From NCBI RefSeq assembly GCF_017569925.1, contig NZ_CP050854.1, positions 4,526,001 through 4,590,000 of the forward strand: a stretch of 64,000 nt of DNA. Reading direction: 5' to 3'. The notes below the pieces were generated by a model. The model was not told the DNA's origin, searched no databases, and was given only the letters and a program-made list of their open reading frames with translations. The stretch comes from Brenneria izadpanahii. Its GTDB lineage: Bacteria; Pseudomonadota; Gammaproteobacteria; Enterobacterales; Enterobacteriaceae. A program made the translations under genes and the position numbers. This document shows positions 12,299 to 21,825 of the stretch, piece after piece. The stretch's first letter is position 1. Each line of letters opens with the position of its first letter.

Positions 12299-13810
12299 TT
12301 ATTCGTTTTCGTCGCCAAACCAACAGATATTGCGGGCGGCCATAATCAGCTCGCCGGCTTTTTCATCATTCAGCTCTTCAATATCCGTCAGGTCGTCAAC
12401 ACCCTGCTCAGCAAGATCTTCCAGCGTGCAAATGCCGCGCGCCGCCAGCTTAAATGCCATTTCACGCGACAGGCCAGGTAAACTGAGCAAATCGTCCGCG
12501 GGTTGGCCGTCACCGCGGCTTTCTTCATGCGCCAACGCCAGCGTGGTTAACGCGGCTTTAGCTCGCTCACGCAAGACTTCGACGGTCTCTTCATCAAGGC
12601 CTTCGATTGCCAGTAACTCTTTGATCGGCACATAGGCCAACTCTTCAAGCGAAGAGAAACCTTCTTCAACCAGTACGGTGGCGAACTCTTCGTCGATATC
12701 CAGGTGCTTGGTAAAGACATCGATGGCGGCATGCGCTTCGGCCTGATGCTTGGCCTGAAGATCTTCCACGGTCATGACGTTCAGTTCCCAACGGTCATCT
12801 GAACGATGCTGTTTTAACAGTTGGGAAGCCAGACGCACGTTCTGACCGTTACGGCCAATGGCCTGAGCCAGATTGCTGGACTCAACGGCGATATCCATCG
12901 TACAGGTATCTTCGTCAACCACGATGGAAACGACGTCGGCCGGAGCCATGGCATTGATGACAAACTGCGCGGGATTATCGTCCCACAGGATGATATCAAT
13001 ACGCTCGCCGCCAAGCTCGCTGGACACGGCCTGTACCCGCGCGCCGCGCATCCCGACGCAGGCGCCGACCGGATCGATACGCTTGTCATTGGTTTTCACC
13101 GCGATTTTCGCACGGGAACCCGGATCGCGGGCAGCGGCCTTGATCTCAATGACCTCTTCACCGATTTCCGGCACTTCAATACGGAAGAGTTCGACCAGCA
13201 TTTCCGGACGGGAACGGCTAACAAACAGTTGAGCGCCGCGGGCTTCAGGGCGAACGGCGTAAAGCACGCCGCGAATGCGATCGCCAGGGCGGAAGTTTTC
13301 ACGCGGCAACATGTCTTCGCGGCCGATAACCGCTTCGGCGTTGTTACCCAAATCCAGAGAGATATTATCACGGTTAACTTTCTTCACGACGCCGGTGACA
13401 ATCTCGCCTTCCTGTTCGCGGAACTGATCGACAACCATGGCGCGTTCAGCTTCGCGCACCTTCTGTACAATAACCTGTTTCGCGGTTTGCGTGGTAATAC
13501 GGTCGAACGTGACGGACTCAATCTGATCTTCGACGTAATCGCCGACATCAAGGGAAGGATTTTCAAACTGAGCCGCGTCCAGCGTGATTTCACGCGTTGG
13601 CTGAGTAACTTCGTTAACCACCAGCCAGCGGCGGAAAGTATCGAAATCGCCGGTTTTGCGATCGATACTGACGCGAACATCGATTTCCTGTTCGTATTTT
13701 TTCTTGGTTGCCGTTGCCAGTGCGGTTTCCAACGCTTCAAAAATCTTTTCACGCGGAACGGCTTTTTCGTTGGAAACTGCTTCAACAACAGCCAGAATCT
13801 CTTTATTCAT
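12299..13810 (-). CDS. nusA: transcription termination/antitermination factor NusA
   Basis: RNA polymerase-associated factor for pausing, termination and rRNA antitermination. From [13 protein letters not shown] at 13810 it has 503 residues: N-terminal RNAP-binding domain, S1 domain, two KH domains (including [15 protein letters not shown]) and two acidic C-terminal repeats ([41 protein letters not shown]). An upstream in-frame ATG at 13828 exists, but the family starts at MNKEIL. The operon order rimP-nusA-infB is standard. Confidence 0.97.
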   Translation of the reverse strand: MNKEILAVVEAVSNEKAVPREKIFEALETALATATKKKYEQEIDVRVSIDRKTGDFDTFRRWLVVNEVTQPTREITLDAAQFENPSLDVGDYVEDQIESVTFDRITTQTAKQVIVQKVREAERAMVVDQFREQEGEIVTGVVKKVNRDNISLDLGNNAEAVIGREDMLPRENFRPGDRIRGVLYAVRPEARGAQLFVSRSRPEMLVELFRIEVPEIGEEVIEIKAAARDPGSRAKIAVKTNDKRIDPVGACVGMRGARVQAVSSELGGERIDIILWDDNPAQFVINAMAPADVVSIVVDEDTCTMDIAVESSNLAQAIGRNGQNVRLASQLLKQHRSDDRWELNVMTVEDLQAKHQAEAHAAIDVFTKHLDIDEEFATVLVEEGFSSLEELAYVPIKELLAIEGLDEETVEVLRERAKAALTTLALAHEESRGDGQPADDLLSLPGLSREMAFKLAARGICTLEDLAEQGVDDLTDIEELNDEKAGELIMAARNICWFGDENE

Positions 13811-13831
13811 CCTAGTTGCCTCATCCAAACT

Positions 13832-14284
13832 TTAAAAGTGGGGTACCAGGTTCGCTTTCTGGATGTTGCTCAGCGCGAACACTTCGTCTTTGCCTTCCAC
13901 TGTTATGGTGATCATTTCGCCTTCAACGGCTTTAATAATCCCCGACCATTTACGGCGATTCTGGACCGCCATGCGCAGTACCACCGTCACCTCTTCACCG
14001 ATGAAACGCGCATAGTGCGCGGCCGTGAACAAGGGACGATCAAGTCCCGGAGACGACACTTCCAGGTTATAGGCAACAGAGATCGGATCTTCAACATCCA
14101 ATACTGCACTGACCTGATGGCTGACATCAGCACAATCATCAACAGTGATGCCATCTTCACTATCAATATAGATACGCAGCGTCGATTGGCGACCCCGGAT
14201 GAACTCAATGCCGACCAATTCAAAGCCTAACGCTTCGACCGGTGCTGAAATCATCTCTGTTAATTTTTGCTCTAATGTGGACAA
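13832..14284 (-). CDS. rimP: ribosome maturation factor RimP
   Basis: 30S maturation factor of 150 residues, almost identical to E. coli across [20 protein letters not shown] and [16 protein letters not shown], ending [10 protein letters not shown]. Start choice: in-frame TTG (14296), GTG (14290) and TTG (14284) are all possible. I chose the last because it gives the family length MSTLEQ and the G-rich stretch GGGGGTGGGC in front is the best ribosome binding site. It is the first protein gene of the metY-rimP-nusA-infB operon. Confidence 0.93.
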   Translation of the reverse strand: MSTLEQKLTEMISAPVEALGFELVGIEFIRGRQSTLRIYIDSEDGITVDDCADVSHQVSAVLDVEDPISVAYNLEVSSPGLDRPLFTAAHYARFIGEEVTVVLRMAVQNRRKWSGIIKAVEGEMITITVEGKDEVFALSNIQKANLVPHF

Positions 14285-14344
14285 GCCCACCCCCAAGACA
14301 TAAAAAAAGGGCTTAATAGCCCAGTAATTCTGTTACCAAATAAC

Positions 14345-14370
14345 AAAAAACCCCGATATATCGGGGCTTT
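14345..14370 (-). terminator. terminator between metY and rimP
   Basis: On the minus strand AAAGCCCCGATATATCGGGG is followed by TTTTTTG. It would end or attenuate transcripts from the metY promoter before rimP. Confidence 0.8.
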
Positions 14371-14502
14371 ATGCAACTGGACCCTATTACCGCCAAACAG
14401 CGCGGCATAACTTTCGGTTAAGGATTTTTTTCAAACGACTGTGAAAGCGATGGAGATGTGTTGAACAGCCTATTTGAAAAAAACACTACCCGGAAAGTTA
14501 AC

Positions 14503-14579
<77 letters not shown>

Positions 14580-14595
14580 TCCGAAAACGTGGCAA

Positions 14596-14624
14596 ATACT
14601 ACGCTGACAACTGCCAAAATGCAA
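14596..14624 (-). promoter_or_regulatory. metY promoter
   Basis: Reading the minus strand, -35 TTGCAT (14619-14624), 17-base spacer, -10 TAGTAT (14596-14601), then a GC-rich discriminator close to the tRNA 5' end, as expected for a stable-RNA operon. Confidence 0.8.
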
Positions 14625-14989
14625 GTTATCAATAGGATTGATACAGGACGGGAACTTGAAGAGTTAACCTATTGTATTGATATACAAAGGCTCCGGTCAA
14701 CGCCATGCGGACGGCCCCTGACCAAACTAATATCCGCAGACCAAATCACCGCATTTTATTTATCATCCACAAACTCGCTGCGATAACAAACCGGCAATCC
14801 AGGATCCAAACGCGCTGCGGCATAATACCCATGACGCAAGAAGAAAGCAAAACCTTATCGCCATCCATCTCCCGGCTTCCCCTTTAGCCGTAATAACATC
14901 AGGTTAAACGTCGGACATTATCCGCCCGCCGGTATCCCTGATTCTGCCGGGCAGGCGCCTTAACCACCGGCAGCCGGCCCGCCGAACGG
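14625..14989. other. 365-base gene-free stretch between metY promoter and tonB
   Basis: No convincing gene. E. coli carries argG upstream of metY; here nothing of argG is recognisable. A GC-rich imperfect hairpin (about 14926-14956) lies behind the tonB-like gene and may end its operon, but no T tract follows. Confidence 0.5.
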
Positions 14990-15778
14990 TCACTTAATCC
15001 GGTAGTGAAAAGTATTCTTAACCTGCGGCACGTCGACCGGCTGACCGTTGATGATGCGCGGCTGATAGCGAAAGGTTCTGGCGGCGCTGAGGGATGGCCG
15101 CACAAACATCGGGTTGCAGTCGCTTTCCGCCCGGGGATCCTCCACCTCGCCCCGCCGGTTTACCCGGTAAACCACGGTACAGTCCCCTTCAATCTTTCTG
15201 CTTAACGCTTTCTCCGGATAGTCCGGCGCCTGTTTGCTGATAGGCAGATACTGGCGCGCCGACATATCCGCCGCCTGCCGGGCGTTTTCCGCCGCCGCGC
15301 GCTCGGCGGCCTGACGCTGCTGCGCCGACTGCCGGCGCTGTTCGTCCTCGGCTTTCTGCTGAGCCAGGCGCTGTTGCTGCTGGCGTTGCTTCTCCTGCGC
15401 CTGACGCCGCGCCTGTTCCGCTTTGCGCGTCCGCTCCTGTTGCTGACGCGCCGGTAACCCTTTATCCGGCGTCGCAGGCGGCGTTACCGGTGCGGGGGCG
15501 GGAGGTGCAACCGGCGGCGTTTGCGGCGGCGTGAACGCCGGTTCCGGCGCTGGCGGCGGCGCGACGGGCGGCGCTTCGCTCGGCTGCGCAATCGGCAGCG
15601 TGACCAGCGTCGTGTGAAGATGGCGGATAACCGGAGCCGGCGGCGTTCTCATCTGCCAGTGCTGCAACAACAACGCCCCCGCGGCCAGATGTACCGCCAA
15701 CGCGATCGCGGCAGCGGCGGCGCGCGGCCAGATATCCTGTTTGTTCACGGCGTCATCGAAATAGTCGCTGGCGCTCAT
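14990..15778 (-). CDS. TonB family energy transducer
   Basis: 262 residues with TonB architecture: short cytoplasmic start, one membrane helix (about 18-40), Pro-rich spacer (about 55-107), Gln/Arg/Ala-rich coiled coil (about 108-175) and a C-terminal TonB domain with YPEKALSRKIEGDCTVVYRVNRRGEV. It spans the periplasm and passes proton-motive energy to outer-membrane receptors. The start overlaps the end of the ExbD gene (ATGA). It is probably an extra TonB dedicated to the receptor encoded five genes upstream in the same operon, not the housekeeping tonB. Confidence 0.88.
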   Translation of the reverse strand: MSASDYFDDAVNKQDIWPRAAAAAIALAVHLAAGALLLQHWQMRTPPAPVIRHLHTTLVTLPIAQPSEAPPVAPPPAPEPAFTPPQTPPVAPPAPAPVTPPATPDKGLPARQQQERTRKAEQARRQAQEKQRQQQQRLAQQKAEDEQRRQSAQQRQAAERAAAENARQAADMSARQYLPISKQAPDYPEKALSRKIEGDCTVVYRVNRRGEVEDPRAESDCNPMFVRPSLSAARTFRYQPRIINGQPVDVPQVKNTFHYRIK

Positions 15779-16224
15779 TGCGGCGCCTCGGTAATCAGAC
15801 CGATGTTTTCAATCCCGCTTTTTTGCAGCGCGGCCATACAGGCGACCACGCTGCCGTAATTGGCGGCCTGATCCGCGCGAATATACACCTGAGTGTCGCC
15901 CTTATCGGCGACGATCGCCGCAATCCGGCTGCTCATCTCTTCCAGCGTAACGGCCAGCGTCGAGTCGTCGCGCTGTTCGGGCTGAACGTCGCTGGCCAGA
16001 TTCCAGTAATAAGTAGAGTCGGCTTTTACCGACAACGTCAGAATTTGCCGTTGGCTGTCGGCGGGCAGCGGCTCGCTGGCCACTTTGGGCAGTTCGAGCT
16101 TCACGCCCTGCATCAGCATCGGCGCGGTAACCATAAAAATCACCAGAAGCACCAGCATGACGTCAATATAAGGAACAACGTTCATTTCGGCTTTCGGACT
16201 ATAGCGTAACGGTGGTCTGCGCAT
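15775..16224 (-). CDS. exbD: ExbD/TolR family biopolymer transport protein
   Basis: 149 residues from MRRPPLRYSPKAEMNVVPYID. One N-terminal membrane helix (VMLVLLVIFMVTAPML) follows the conserved Asp of PYIDVMLVLL that carries protons in the ExbBD motor. A periplasmic domain contains VYIRADQAANYGSVVACMAAL. The open frame extends 28 codons upstream without family similarity. It lies 13 bases behind the ExbB gene. Confidence 0.9.
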   Translation of the reverse strand: MRRPPLRYSPKAEMNVVPYIDVMLVLLVIFMVTAPMLMQGVKLELPKVASEPLPADSQRQILTLSVKADSTYYWNLASDVQPEQRDDSTLAVTLEEMSSRIAAIVADKGDTQVYIRADQAANYGSVVACMAALQKSGIENIGLITEAPQ

Positions 16225-16237
16225 AAACGACTCCTGA

Positions 16238-16948
16238 TCAGGCGGACTGGGAAACCGAGGCGCGGGCCGAAAGGTGCAGCCGGCGATGCAAATATCCCTG
16301 CAACTCATTGGCGAAACTGTAATAACGGTTCACCAGCGTCTGCGTACGGGCGGTAAAGCGGTTGTAGAAAATGACTGCGGGAATGGCGGCAAACAGTCCG
16401 ATGGCCGTGGCGATCAGCGCTTCCGCGATACCCGGCGCCACGGTATTCAGCGTCGCCTGCTGGACGTGCGACAAGCCGATAAAGGCATTCATAATGCCCC
16501 ACACGGTGCCGAACAGACCGATATAGGGACTGACCGAGCCTATCGTCGCCAGCATCGCCAGACCGTTGGTTAAACGCTCCTCCTGTTCGGCGATGGCGAC
16601 ATGCAGACTGTGTTCGACGCCGGATGAGACGGCCTCGGGCGATACGCCGGGCGCCTCGGTCAGTTGCCGATACTCCTGCCAGGCGGCGGAAAAAATGTGC
16701 CGCGCGCCGGCGTCGCGGGCGGTATTTTGCTGAATGTCGCGCTGGAGCGACGCCGGGTCGCCGTCCTGGCGAAAGCGCCGGCGAAACGCAACGATATCCT
16801 TCTCGCTGCTGCGCAGCACGCGCCCGTGCGCCACAATTAAATACCATGAGATCAGCGATCCCAGCAGCAGGATCGCCATCACGCACTGCACCAGCGGACT
16901 GGCGTTGCCGATCAGGCCGCCGAGCGTCATTGAGTTATCAATAGCCAT
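16238..16948 (-). CDS. exbB: ExbB/TolQ family proton-channel protein
   Basis: 236-residue MotA/TolQ/ExbB-family inner-membrane protein: an N-terminal helix (about 18-40), a long cytoplasmic loop, and two further helices in the family signature LATIGSVSPYIGLFGTVWGIMNAF and IAEALIATAIGLFAAIPAVIFYN. With ExbD and TonB downstream it forms a complete energising complex for the TonB-dependent receptor of this operon. Confidence 0.92.
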   Translation of the reverse strand: MAIDNSMTLGGLIGNASPLVQCVMAILLLGSLISWYLIVAHGRVLRSSEKDIVAFRRRFRQDGDPASLQRDIQQNTARDAGARHIFSAAWQEYRQLTEAPGVSPEAVSSGVEHSLHVAIAEQEERLTNGLAMLATIGSVSPYIGLFGTVWGIMNAFIGLSHVQQATLNTVAPGIAEALIATAIGLFAAIPAVIFYNRFTARTQTLVNRYYSFANELQGYLHRRLHLSARASVSQSA

Positions 16949-17011
16949 CTTGTTTTCCTTGCGGTTGCCCGCACGCCGAACGGAAGTCGCGGCGGGCGGG
17001 GTGTATAAAAA

Positions 17012-18952
17012 TCAGTCGTCCAGATGCAATGCTTCGGCAATCGCCGACCAGGAAAGATATTTATAGTTTTGCGCCTGCTCCGGCATACGGTTGCGGCCAT
17101 CCTGCACCACCAGCATGCCCTGCCGCCATGGGCCGCCGAGATCGGCGGAGGTGACCTCCAGCCCATCGGTTTCGGAAGCGCCGTCAATGCCCGACTCGGC
17201 GTTGAGTCCGATACGGAACGCGCCGCGCAGGGCGTAAGGGGGCAACGCGTCAAGCACCAGATAACTGCTGTTGCCCTGGCTCGATATCACCAGGTAGCTA
17301 TGCCGACGGCCCTGATATATCGCCATCCCCTCAATGTCGGGCTGTAGCGCGCCGCCCGCGGCGATAACCTGCTGCAGCCGCGCGGGTTCGCCCGGACGGG
17401 CATCCAGCGCGTGAACGGCGACATCTTCCTCGCCGACGAACAGACGCTGCCGGCGATCGTCCGCCACACAGCCCTCCGGCTGGCTCGGCAGGCTGAATTC
17501 GCGCACCACCTCGCCGCGTACGCCGCCGCGATCGCCCTGCAAACGGTATTGCAGAAAGCGTCCGCCCTTATCGTTGACGATGGCGTAAATCTCGCCCTGT
17601 TGATCCTTAAACATGCATAGTCCGTAAACCTCCGGCAGCGGCGTGGCGATCTCCCCCAGTTCAGCGACCTCCCCGCTTTGAGGCGCGATCGAGAACAGAT
17701 GCAGCGAGTTGTTATCCCGGTTGCTGGCGACGGCCAGGTCGATGGTTTTGCCGTCCAGCAGCAATCCTTTGCGCAGATCCACATTGTTAATTCGCCCGAC
17801 CGGCAGATCCTGCAACTTACGGCCTTGCAGGTCGTATACCAGCAGCCCGCGCTGTTTGTCCGTCGCCAGAATGCGGCTGGCGGCGCCGTCAACCGGATTA
17901 ACCCAGATGGCCGGGTCGTCGGCGGCGTCTCCCAGACTGGTCACCGGTTCGGTTTCAAGCCCGGCGGGCAATACCGGCGTTATCGGCAGCGGCGCGGCGG
18001 CCGGCGGCGTCCAGTCCAGGCGGCCCTGATGCAGCCCCTGTTTGTCGGCGATAACCATCTCGACGCCCGATCCTTGCGCGCGCATCGTCAGCGTCTGCGG
18101 TTTTTTCAGCCCCGGCAGCGGCAGCGAAGAATCGGCCTGCCAGCTATCTTCCACGTAACGGTAGCGATACAGACGCCGGTTTTTCGGATCCAGCGCCACT
18201 ACCGCATCCGGTAAAACAGCCATGCCGGCCAACTCGCCGCCGATCGAACCGAACGGCTGGCGCAGATCGACGGGGCGGCGCAACAGCGGCGCTTCAGCCT
18301 GCGCGTCATAAGCCCACAGGCCGACCGCTTCTTCGTTGACGTACAGTAGCCCCCGACGATCGTCCGCCTGGCAGTACTCGCTTTTCGGCGGCATACTCAG
18401 GTCGCGCACTTTACGCGGCGTGGCCAGCGGGCGGGTTCCCTGCGCCACCAGCCACTGCTCGCCCATGCCGTTATCGCCGATCAAAAACATAAAGCCGTTG
18501 TCCGCCTCATCGCGGAACAGGCAACCGCCCTCGACCTTAAAGGGCCGGGCCGGCAGACGGCGCACGCTTTCCCACTGGCGTTTGCCCGCATCCAATCGCG
18601 CCAGCATCGGCTGCTGATGCGCCTTATCCATAACCGCCACCAGCATCCCCGCGCCATCGGTACGCAGATCGAGCGATTCGTAGCTGCCGGGAAGGCCGAT
18701 CAGCGTCGCGCCGTGACTATCCTGTAACAGCAGCCCCTGCGCAGCGCTCAGCATCAGACGATCCGCATCCGGCCAGAAACGATTGTCCGTCAGCAGGCGG
18801 ACTTCGTCATTGTTGGCGCTGCCGGCGATCGCGCTAAGCCGTGGCGCCGCCGTCTCCGGCTCGGCGGCGCGGCTATCGTTGCCGACATTCAGTACCGCCC
18901 CCATCACGAATAAAGCGAGCGCCGCGGGTCTTGGTCTAAATCTGAAAAACAT
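17012..18952 (-). CDS. two-domain beta-propeller phytase
   Basis: 646 residues with a signal peptide (about 1-29), so probably periplasmic. Beta-propeller phytases remove phosphates from myo-inositol hexakisphosphate in a Ca-dependent way. The C-terminal half carries the family motifs DDPAIWVNP (345-353), ILATDKQRGLLVYDLQG, INNVDLR and ASNRDNNSLHLF (409-420), then DIEGMAIYQG. The N-terminal half looks like a second propeller lacking the Ca/phosphate motifs, the known dual-domain layout. It lies 13 bases after the receptor gene, implying joint uptake and hydrolysis of phytate or related phosphates. Confidence 0.85.
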   Translation of the reverse strand: MFFRFRPRPAALALFVMGAVLNVGNDSRAAEPETAAPRLSAIAGSANNDEVRLLTDNRFWPDADRLMLSAAQGLLLQDSHGATLIGLPGSYESLDLRTDGAGMLVAVMDKAHQQPMLARLDAGKRQWESVRRLPARPFKVEGGCLFRDEADNGFMFLIGDNGMGEQWLVAQGTRPLATPRKVRDLSMPPKSEYCQADDRRGLLYVNEEAVGLWAYDAQAEAPLLRRPVDLRQPFGSIGGELAGMAVLPDAVVALDPKNRRLYRYRYVEDSWQADSSLPLPGLKKPQTLTMRAQGSGVEMVIADKQGLHQGRLDWTPPAAAPLPITPVLPAGLETEPVTSLGDAADDPAIWVNPVDGAASRILATDKQRGLLVYDLQGRKLQDLPVGRINNVDLRKGLLLDGKTIDLAVASNRDNNSLHLFSIAPQSGEVAELGEIATPLPEVYGLCMFKDQQGEIYAIVNDKGGRFLQYRLQGDRGGVRGEVVREFSLPSQPEGCVADDRRQRLFVGEEDVAVHALDARPGEPARLQQVIAAGGALQPDIEGMAIYQGRRHSYLVISSQGNSSYLVLDALPPYALRGAFRIGLNAESGIDGASETDGLEVTSADLGGPWRQGMLVVQDGRNRMPEQAQNYKYLSWSAIAEALHLDD

Positions 18953-18964
18953 GCGCTAATTCCT

Positions 18965-21478
18965 TTAGAAATTGGTGTAAGTCACGCCCAATTTGAAAGT
19001 CGGACCATATTGTTCGTACTGGGAGTTGAAGCCGTGGCTGCCGGTGTAGACGTAATAGCGTTCATTGGTCAGGTTCTGCGCTTCGAACGAGAACTGCAGC
19101 TGTTTGGTCAGGAAGTACCGCACGCTGAGATCGACAAACACCTGGTCGTCGACATAACTGTCGTGCGATCGGTCATTAACGGCGGCCACGGTGCTGAGAT
19201 AGTCGGATTTATAGTTGGCCGACAGGCGAACGCTCACGTCATCGTTTTCCCAGCCGACCATCAGGTTGCCCACCGTATCGGACTGATTAGGCAGCGAGAT
19301 CTTGCGCGACATGCCGTTGCCCTCAATGTTGGCGCTGGAGTGGCTCAGCGTCAGGTTGGCGCCCGCCAGCAGGCCGTTCCACGGCGACGGCAGCCAGTCG
19401 AATTTTTGCGAATAGGCGAACTCCACGCCGTACAGCCGGGCTTTCCCGCCGTTGGCCCAGGTTTTGGCCTGGCTGAAATCGGCCCATTCTCCGCTGCCCG
19501 CCAGATCGGTTTCATAGGCAAAGTTACGGATATCCTTATAGAACAGATAGCCGGAAAGCGTCCCGGCGCGCCCCATGTAGTGTTCGATACCCAGATCGAA
19601 GTTTTTCGATTTCAGCGGAGCAAGCTCCGGATTGCCGAATTCCGCCTCATCGCCGTCGATGGTGAAACCGGGGGTCACCTGACCAAACGCCGGACGCACC
19701 ACCGCGTTGGTCCAGGCGGCGCGGACCTGGGTATTGTTGTTCAGACGATAGCGGGCGTGCAGGCCCGGCAGCCAGTCATGATAGTTGGATTTGTGGCTGG
19801 AGGGCTGATACTCGCCGTCGCGCAGCCCGGTGCCGTCAGCCTTGAAGCGGGTGCCCTCATAGCGCATCCCGGTGATAAAGCGCCAGTTATCCACATCCAT
19901 GGTATTCATCAGGTAAGCGGCGTCGATATCCTCGCTCATCCGATAGTCGTCGATCGTCGATCCTTCCAGATCGTAAAAGCCGTCTTTGCCCAACGCGTTG
20001 ATCAGGTTATTGACGCTGCCGGTATCGATCGCCGGGCCGTCCTGCCCGAAGGCATAGCCGGCGTTACCGGCGTAAAACCGGCTCAGATTGAGCTGTTCGT
20101 CGGACAGGCCGTAATCGCCGAGTTTTTTATACTTCCAGAGTTCCTGGTCGTTCTTTTTATCGCGCCGGCTGAGTTTACCGCCGAATTTGACCTGGTTGTC
20201 GGTATCAAGCCAGCTGTAGTCGCGCGCCAGATCGAGGCGGATATTTTTCTCGCTGTCGCTGGTTTTCTGCGTCTCCCACTTCATGGAATCCAGCTGATAA
20301 TTGCTAGCGTCGGAATAGCCGCCGCCGATCTGACTGGACGGCTTAACCGTGTTGTAAAAGCCGCTGTCCGCGAACGAATCCAGACTGGTAAAGGTGGCAT
20401 AGGTGCTGCCCGGCAGCTTTTCGCTGGAACGGCTGTAAGCCATCTGCCCGTTCAGCGTCCACGGTCCGAGCAGACGTTCCCCGCCCAGCACCACGCTTTT
20501 GACATCCTGAGTCTCTTCCCGGCTTTTCAACCCGCGTTCAACGTCGGCGTCGCCGCGCATCCCCTCAGCCAGCGGCTCGCTGAATTCGACGGCCGACGAC
20601 TGGCGGTTTTCCTTATCGTTGAATCGGCTGTACAGCGTGCGCAGGTAGTAACTGGAGAGATCGTCCGGCTTATAGTCGAAGTTGAGGCCAAACCCGGTCC
20701 GTTCGCGCTCAATTTCATAGCGCCGCTGCTCAAAGCCGTTCAGGCGCGCGCCGTCGCTGAAGTCCCAGTCGCCGCCACTTTCCACATTGTCCGAAGCGAA
20801 GCGGCGCTTTTGCCAGCTTAGCGCCGCCGCCACGCCAAAGTTATCTTCGCCGCCGCCGACGCTGAAAATATTGCTGAACGCGCCGGAAAATTTCGGGCTG
20901 CTCTTGTTGCTGTTGCTATCGTAGCCGCCTTCCGCGCCCAGGGTGTAAAACAGACCGTTGTGATCGAACGCCGACAGGCTGTTGACTTCGATGGTGCCGC
21001 CCAGGGAGTTCGCATCCATATCCGGCGTCAGGGTTTTGACCACCGACAGCGACTGCACCAGTTCAGACGGCAAAACATCCAGCGCCACCGCCCGGCGGCC
21101 GCTCTCCGGCGACGGCATCGACGTGCCGTTGATCTGCACGCTGTTCAGATCCGGCCCCAGCCCGCGCACGCTGACGTAACGGCCCTCGCCCTGATCGCGC
21201 TCGACGGAAACCCCCGGCAGGCGCTGCAACGCCTCCGCCGCGTTGTCATCCGGCAACTGCGCCACGCCGTCGGCATGAACGACGCTGCTGATGCTGTCGG
21301 AAGTTCGCTGCTCATTCAGCGCCTGAGTAATGCTGGCGGCCTGGCCGATAACGGTTATGTGTTCCGTGGCATCCTCCGCCAGAGACGGCGGCGGCGCGAC
21401 AAGAGCGCCGATGGCGATCGCCAGAGCGCTGAACCTGAATGTTGCAGTAGATATGGCGGCGTTTCGTTGTGGTTTCAT
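18965..21478 (-). CDS. TonB-dependent outer-membrane receptor (likely phytate/organophosphate uptake)
   Basis: 837 residues: signal peptide ending in LAEDA, plug domain with DNAAEALQRLPGVSVERDQGEGRY-like and VSVRGLGPDLNSVQINGTSM motifs, then a beta-barrel closing with aromatic YTNF. The plug resembles the Xanthomonas/Caulobacter-type receptor subfamily (TIGR01782-like). It is the first gene of the operon receptor-phytase-exbB-exbD-tonB. The ATG at 21478 follows GGGGGGAAAACGC. A PhoB-like box sits 76-93 bases upstream. Phytate as substrate is inferred from the phytase neighbour, not read from the receptor. Confidence 0.88.
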   Translation of the reverse strand: MKPQRNAAISTATFRFSALAIAIGALVAPPPSLAEDATEHITVIGQAASITQALNEQRTSDSISSVVHADGVAQLPDDNAAEALQRLPGVSVERDQGEGRYVSVRGLGPDLNSVQINGTSMPSPESGRRAVALDVLPSELVQSLSVVKTLTPDMDANSLGGTIEVNSLSAFDHNGLFYTLGAEGGYDSNSNKSSPKFSGAFSNIFSVGGGEDNFGVAAALSWQKRRFASDNVESGGDWDFSDGARLNGFEQRRYEIERERTGFGLNFDYKPDDLSSYYLRTLYSRFNDKENRQSSAVEFSEPLAEGMRGDADVERGLKSREETQDVKSVVLGGERLLGPWTLNGQMAYSRSSEKLPGSTYATFTSLDSFADSGFYNTVKPSSQIGGGYSDASNYQLDSMKWETQKTSDSEKNIRLDLARDYSWLDTDNQVKFGGKLSRRDKKNDQELWKYKKLGDYGLSDEQLNLSRFYAGNAGYAFGQDGPAIDTGSVNNLINALGKDGFYDLEGSTIDDYRMSEDIDAAYLMNTMDVDNWRFITGMRYEGTRFKADGTGLRDGEYQPSSHKSNYHDWLPGLHARYRLNNNTQVRAAWTNAVVRPAFGQVTPGFTIDGDEAEFGNPELAPLKSKNFDLGIEHYMGRAGTLSGYLFYKDIRNFAYETDLAGSGEWADFSQAKTWANGGKARLYGVEFAYSQKFDWLPSPWNGLLAGANLTLSHSSANIEGNGMSRKISLPNQSDTVGNLMVGWENDDVSVRLSANYKSDYLSTVAAVNDRSHDSYVDDQVFVDLSVRYFLTKQLQFSFEAQNLTNERYYVYTGSHGFNSQYEQYGPTFKLGVTYTNF

Positions 21479-21537
21479 GCGTTTTCCCCCCAGAGTGACG
21501 GCTATTTATTATCGGTTGACGGCTTATTGGGGAATGG

Positions 21538-21571
21538 ATGCTAGAAATCGCAGGTGTCAGTTATATGACAT
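21538..21571 (-). promoter_or_regulatory. PhoB-box promoter of the receptor-phytase operon
   Basis: On the minus strand ATGTCATATAACTGACAC (21554-21571) matches 16 of 18 positions of the Pho-box consensus (two 11-base repeats CTGTCATAWAW / CTGTCAY). Ten bases further is a -10-like TAGCAT (21538-21543), the spacing typical of PhoB-activated promoters, which lack a -35. Confidence 0.7.
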
Positions 21572-21754
21572 GCCGGCACGATCGGAACCTTTTCGCCGCC
21601 AAATCGTGACGATTGCCGCCGGTTTTGAGCTTAAATGACTGCCGAAGGTTAACGTGCGCCGGCGGAATGCGGCGAAAATCCCCCGCCGGCCGGCGGCATC
21701 GGCGCCATAACGCAAAAAAATACGCATTTGGGGTGAGCTGAATTGACCCCCCGG

Positions 21755-21787
21755 CTGTCATGACGCCGTCATCTGCGCCTGTATGCT
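21755..21787 (+). promoter_or_regulatory. second PhoB-like box in front of the GGDEF-like/AraC genes
   Basis: CTGTCATGACGCCGTCAT (21755-21772) is an 11-base-period direct repeat matching 14 of 18 Pho-box positions. A -10-like TATGCT (21782-21787) follows 9 bases later, 39 bases before the ATG at 21826. Between the two boxes (21572-21754) I see only GC-rich imperfect inverted repeats. Confidence 0.5.
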
Positions 21788-21825
21788 TAGGTCATCTTGT
21801 TTAATTTCATTAAGAGCCGCTGTTC

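Noticed and set aside
12821..14230. 469-codon plus-strand frame across nusA/rimP
   Set aside because: Antisense shadow of two well-supported core genes; spans their boundary.
19010..20821. 603-codon open frame on the plus strand
   Set aside because: Antisense to the TonB-dependent receptor; high GC at codon position 3 of the real gene opens this frame. No domain or ribosome binding site.
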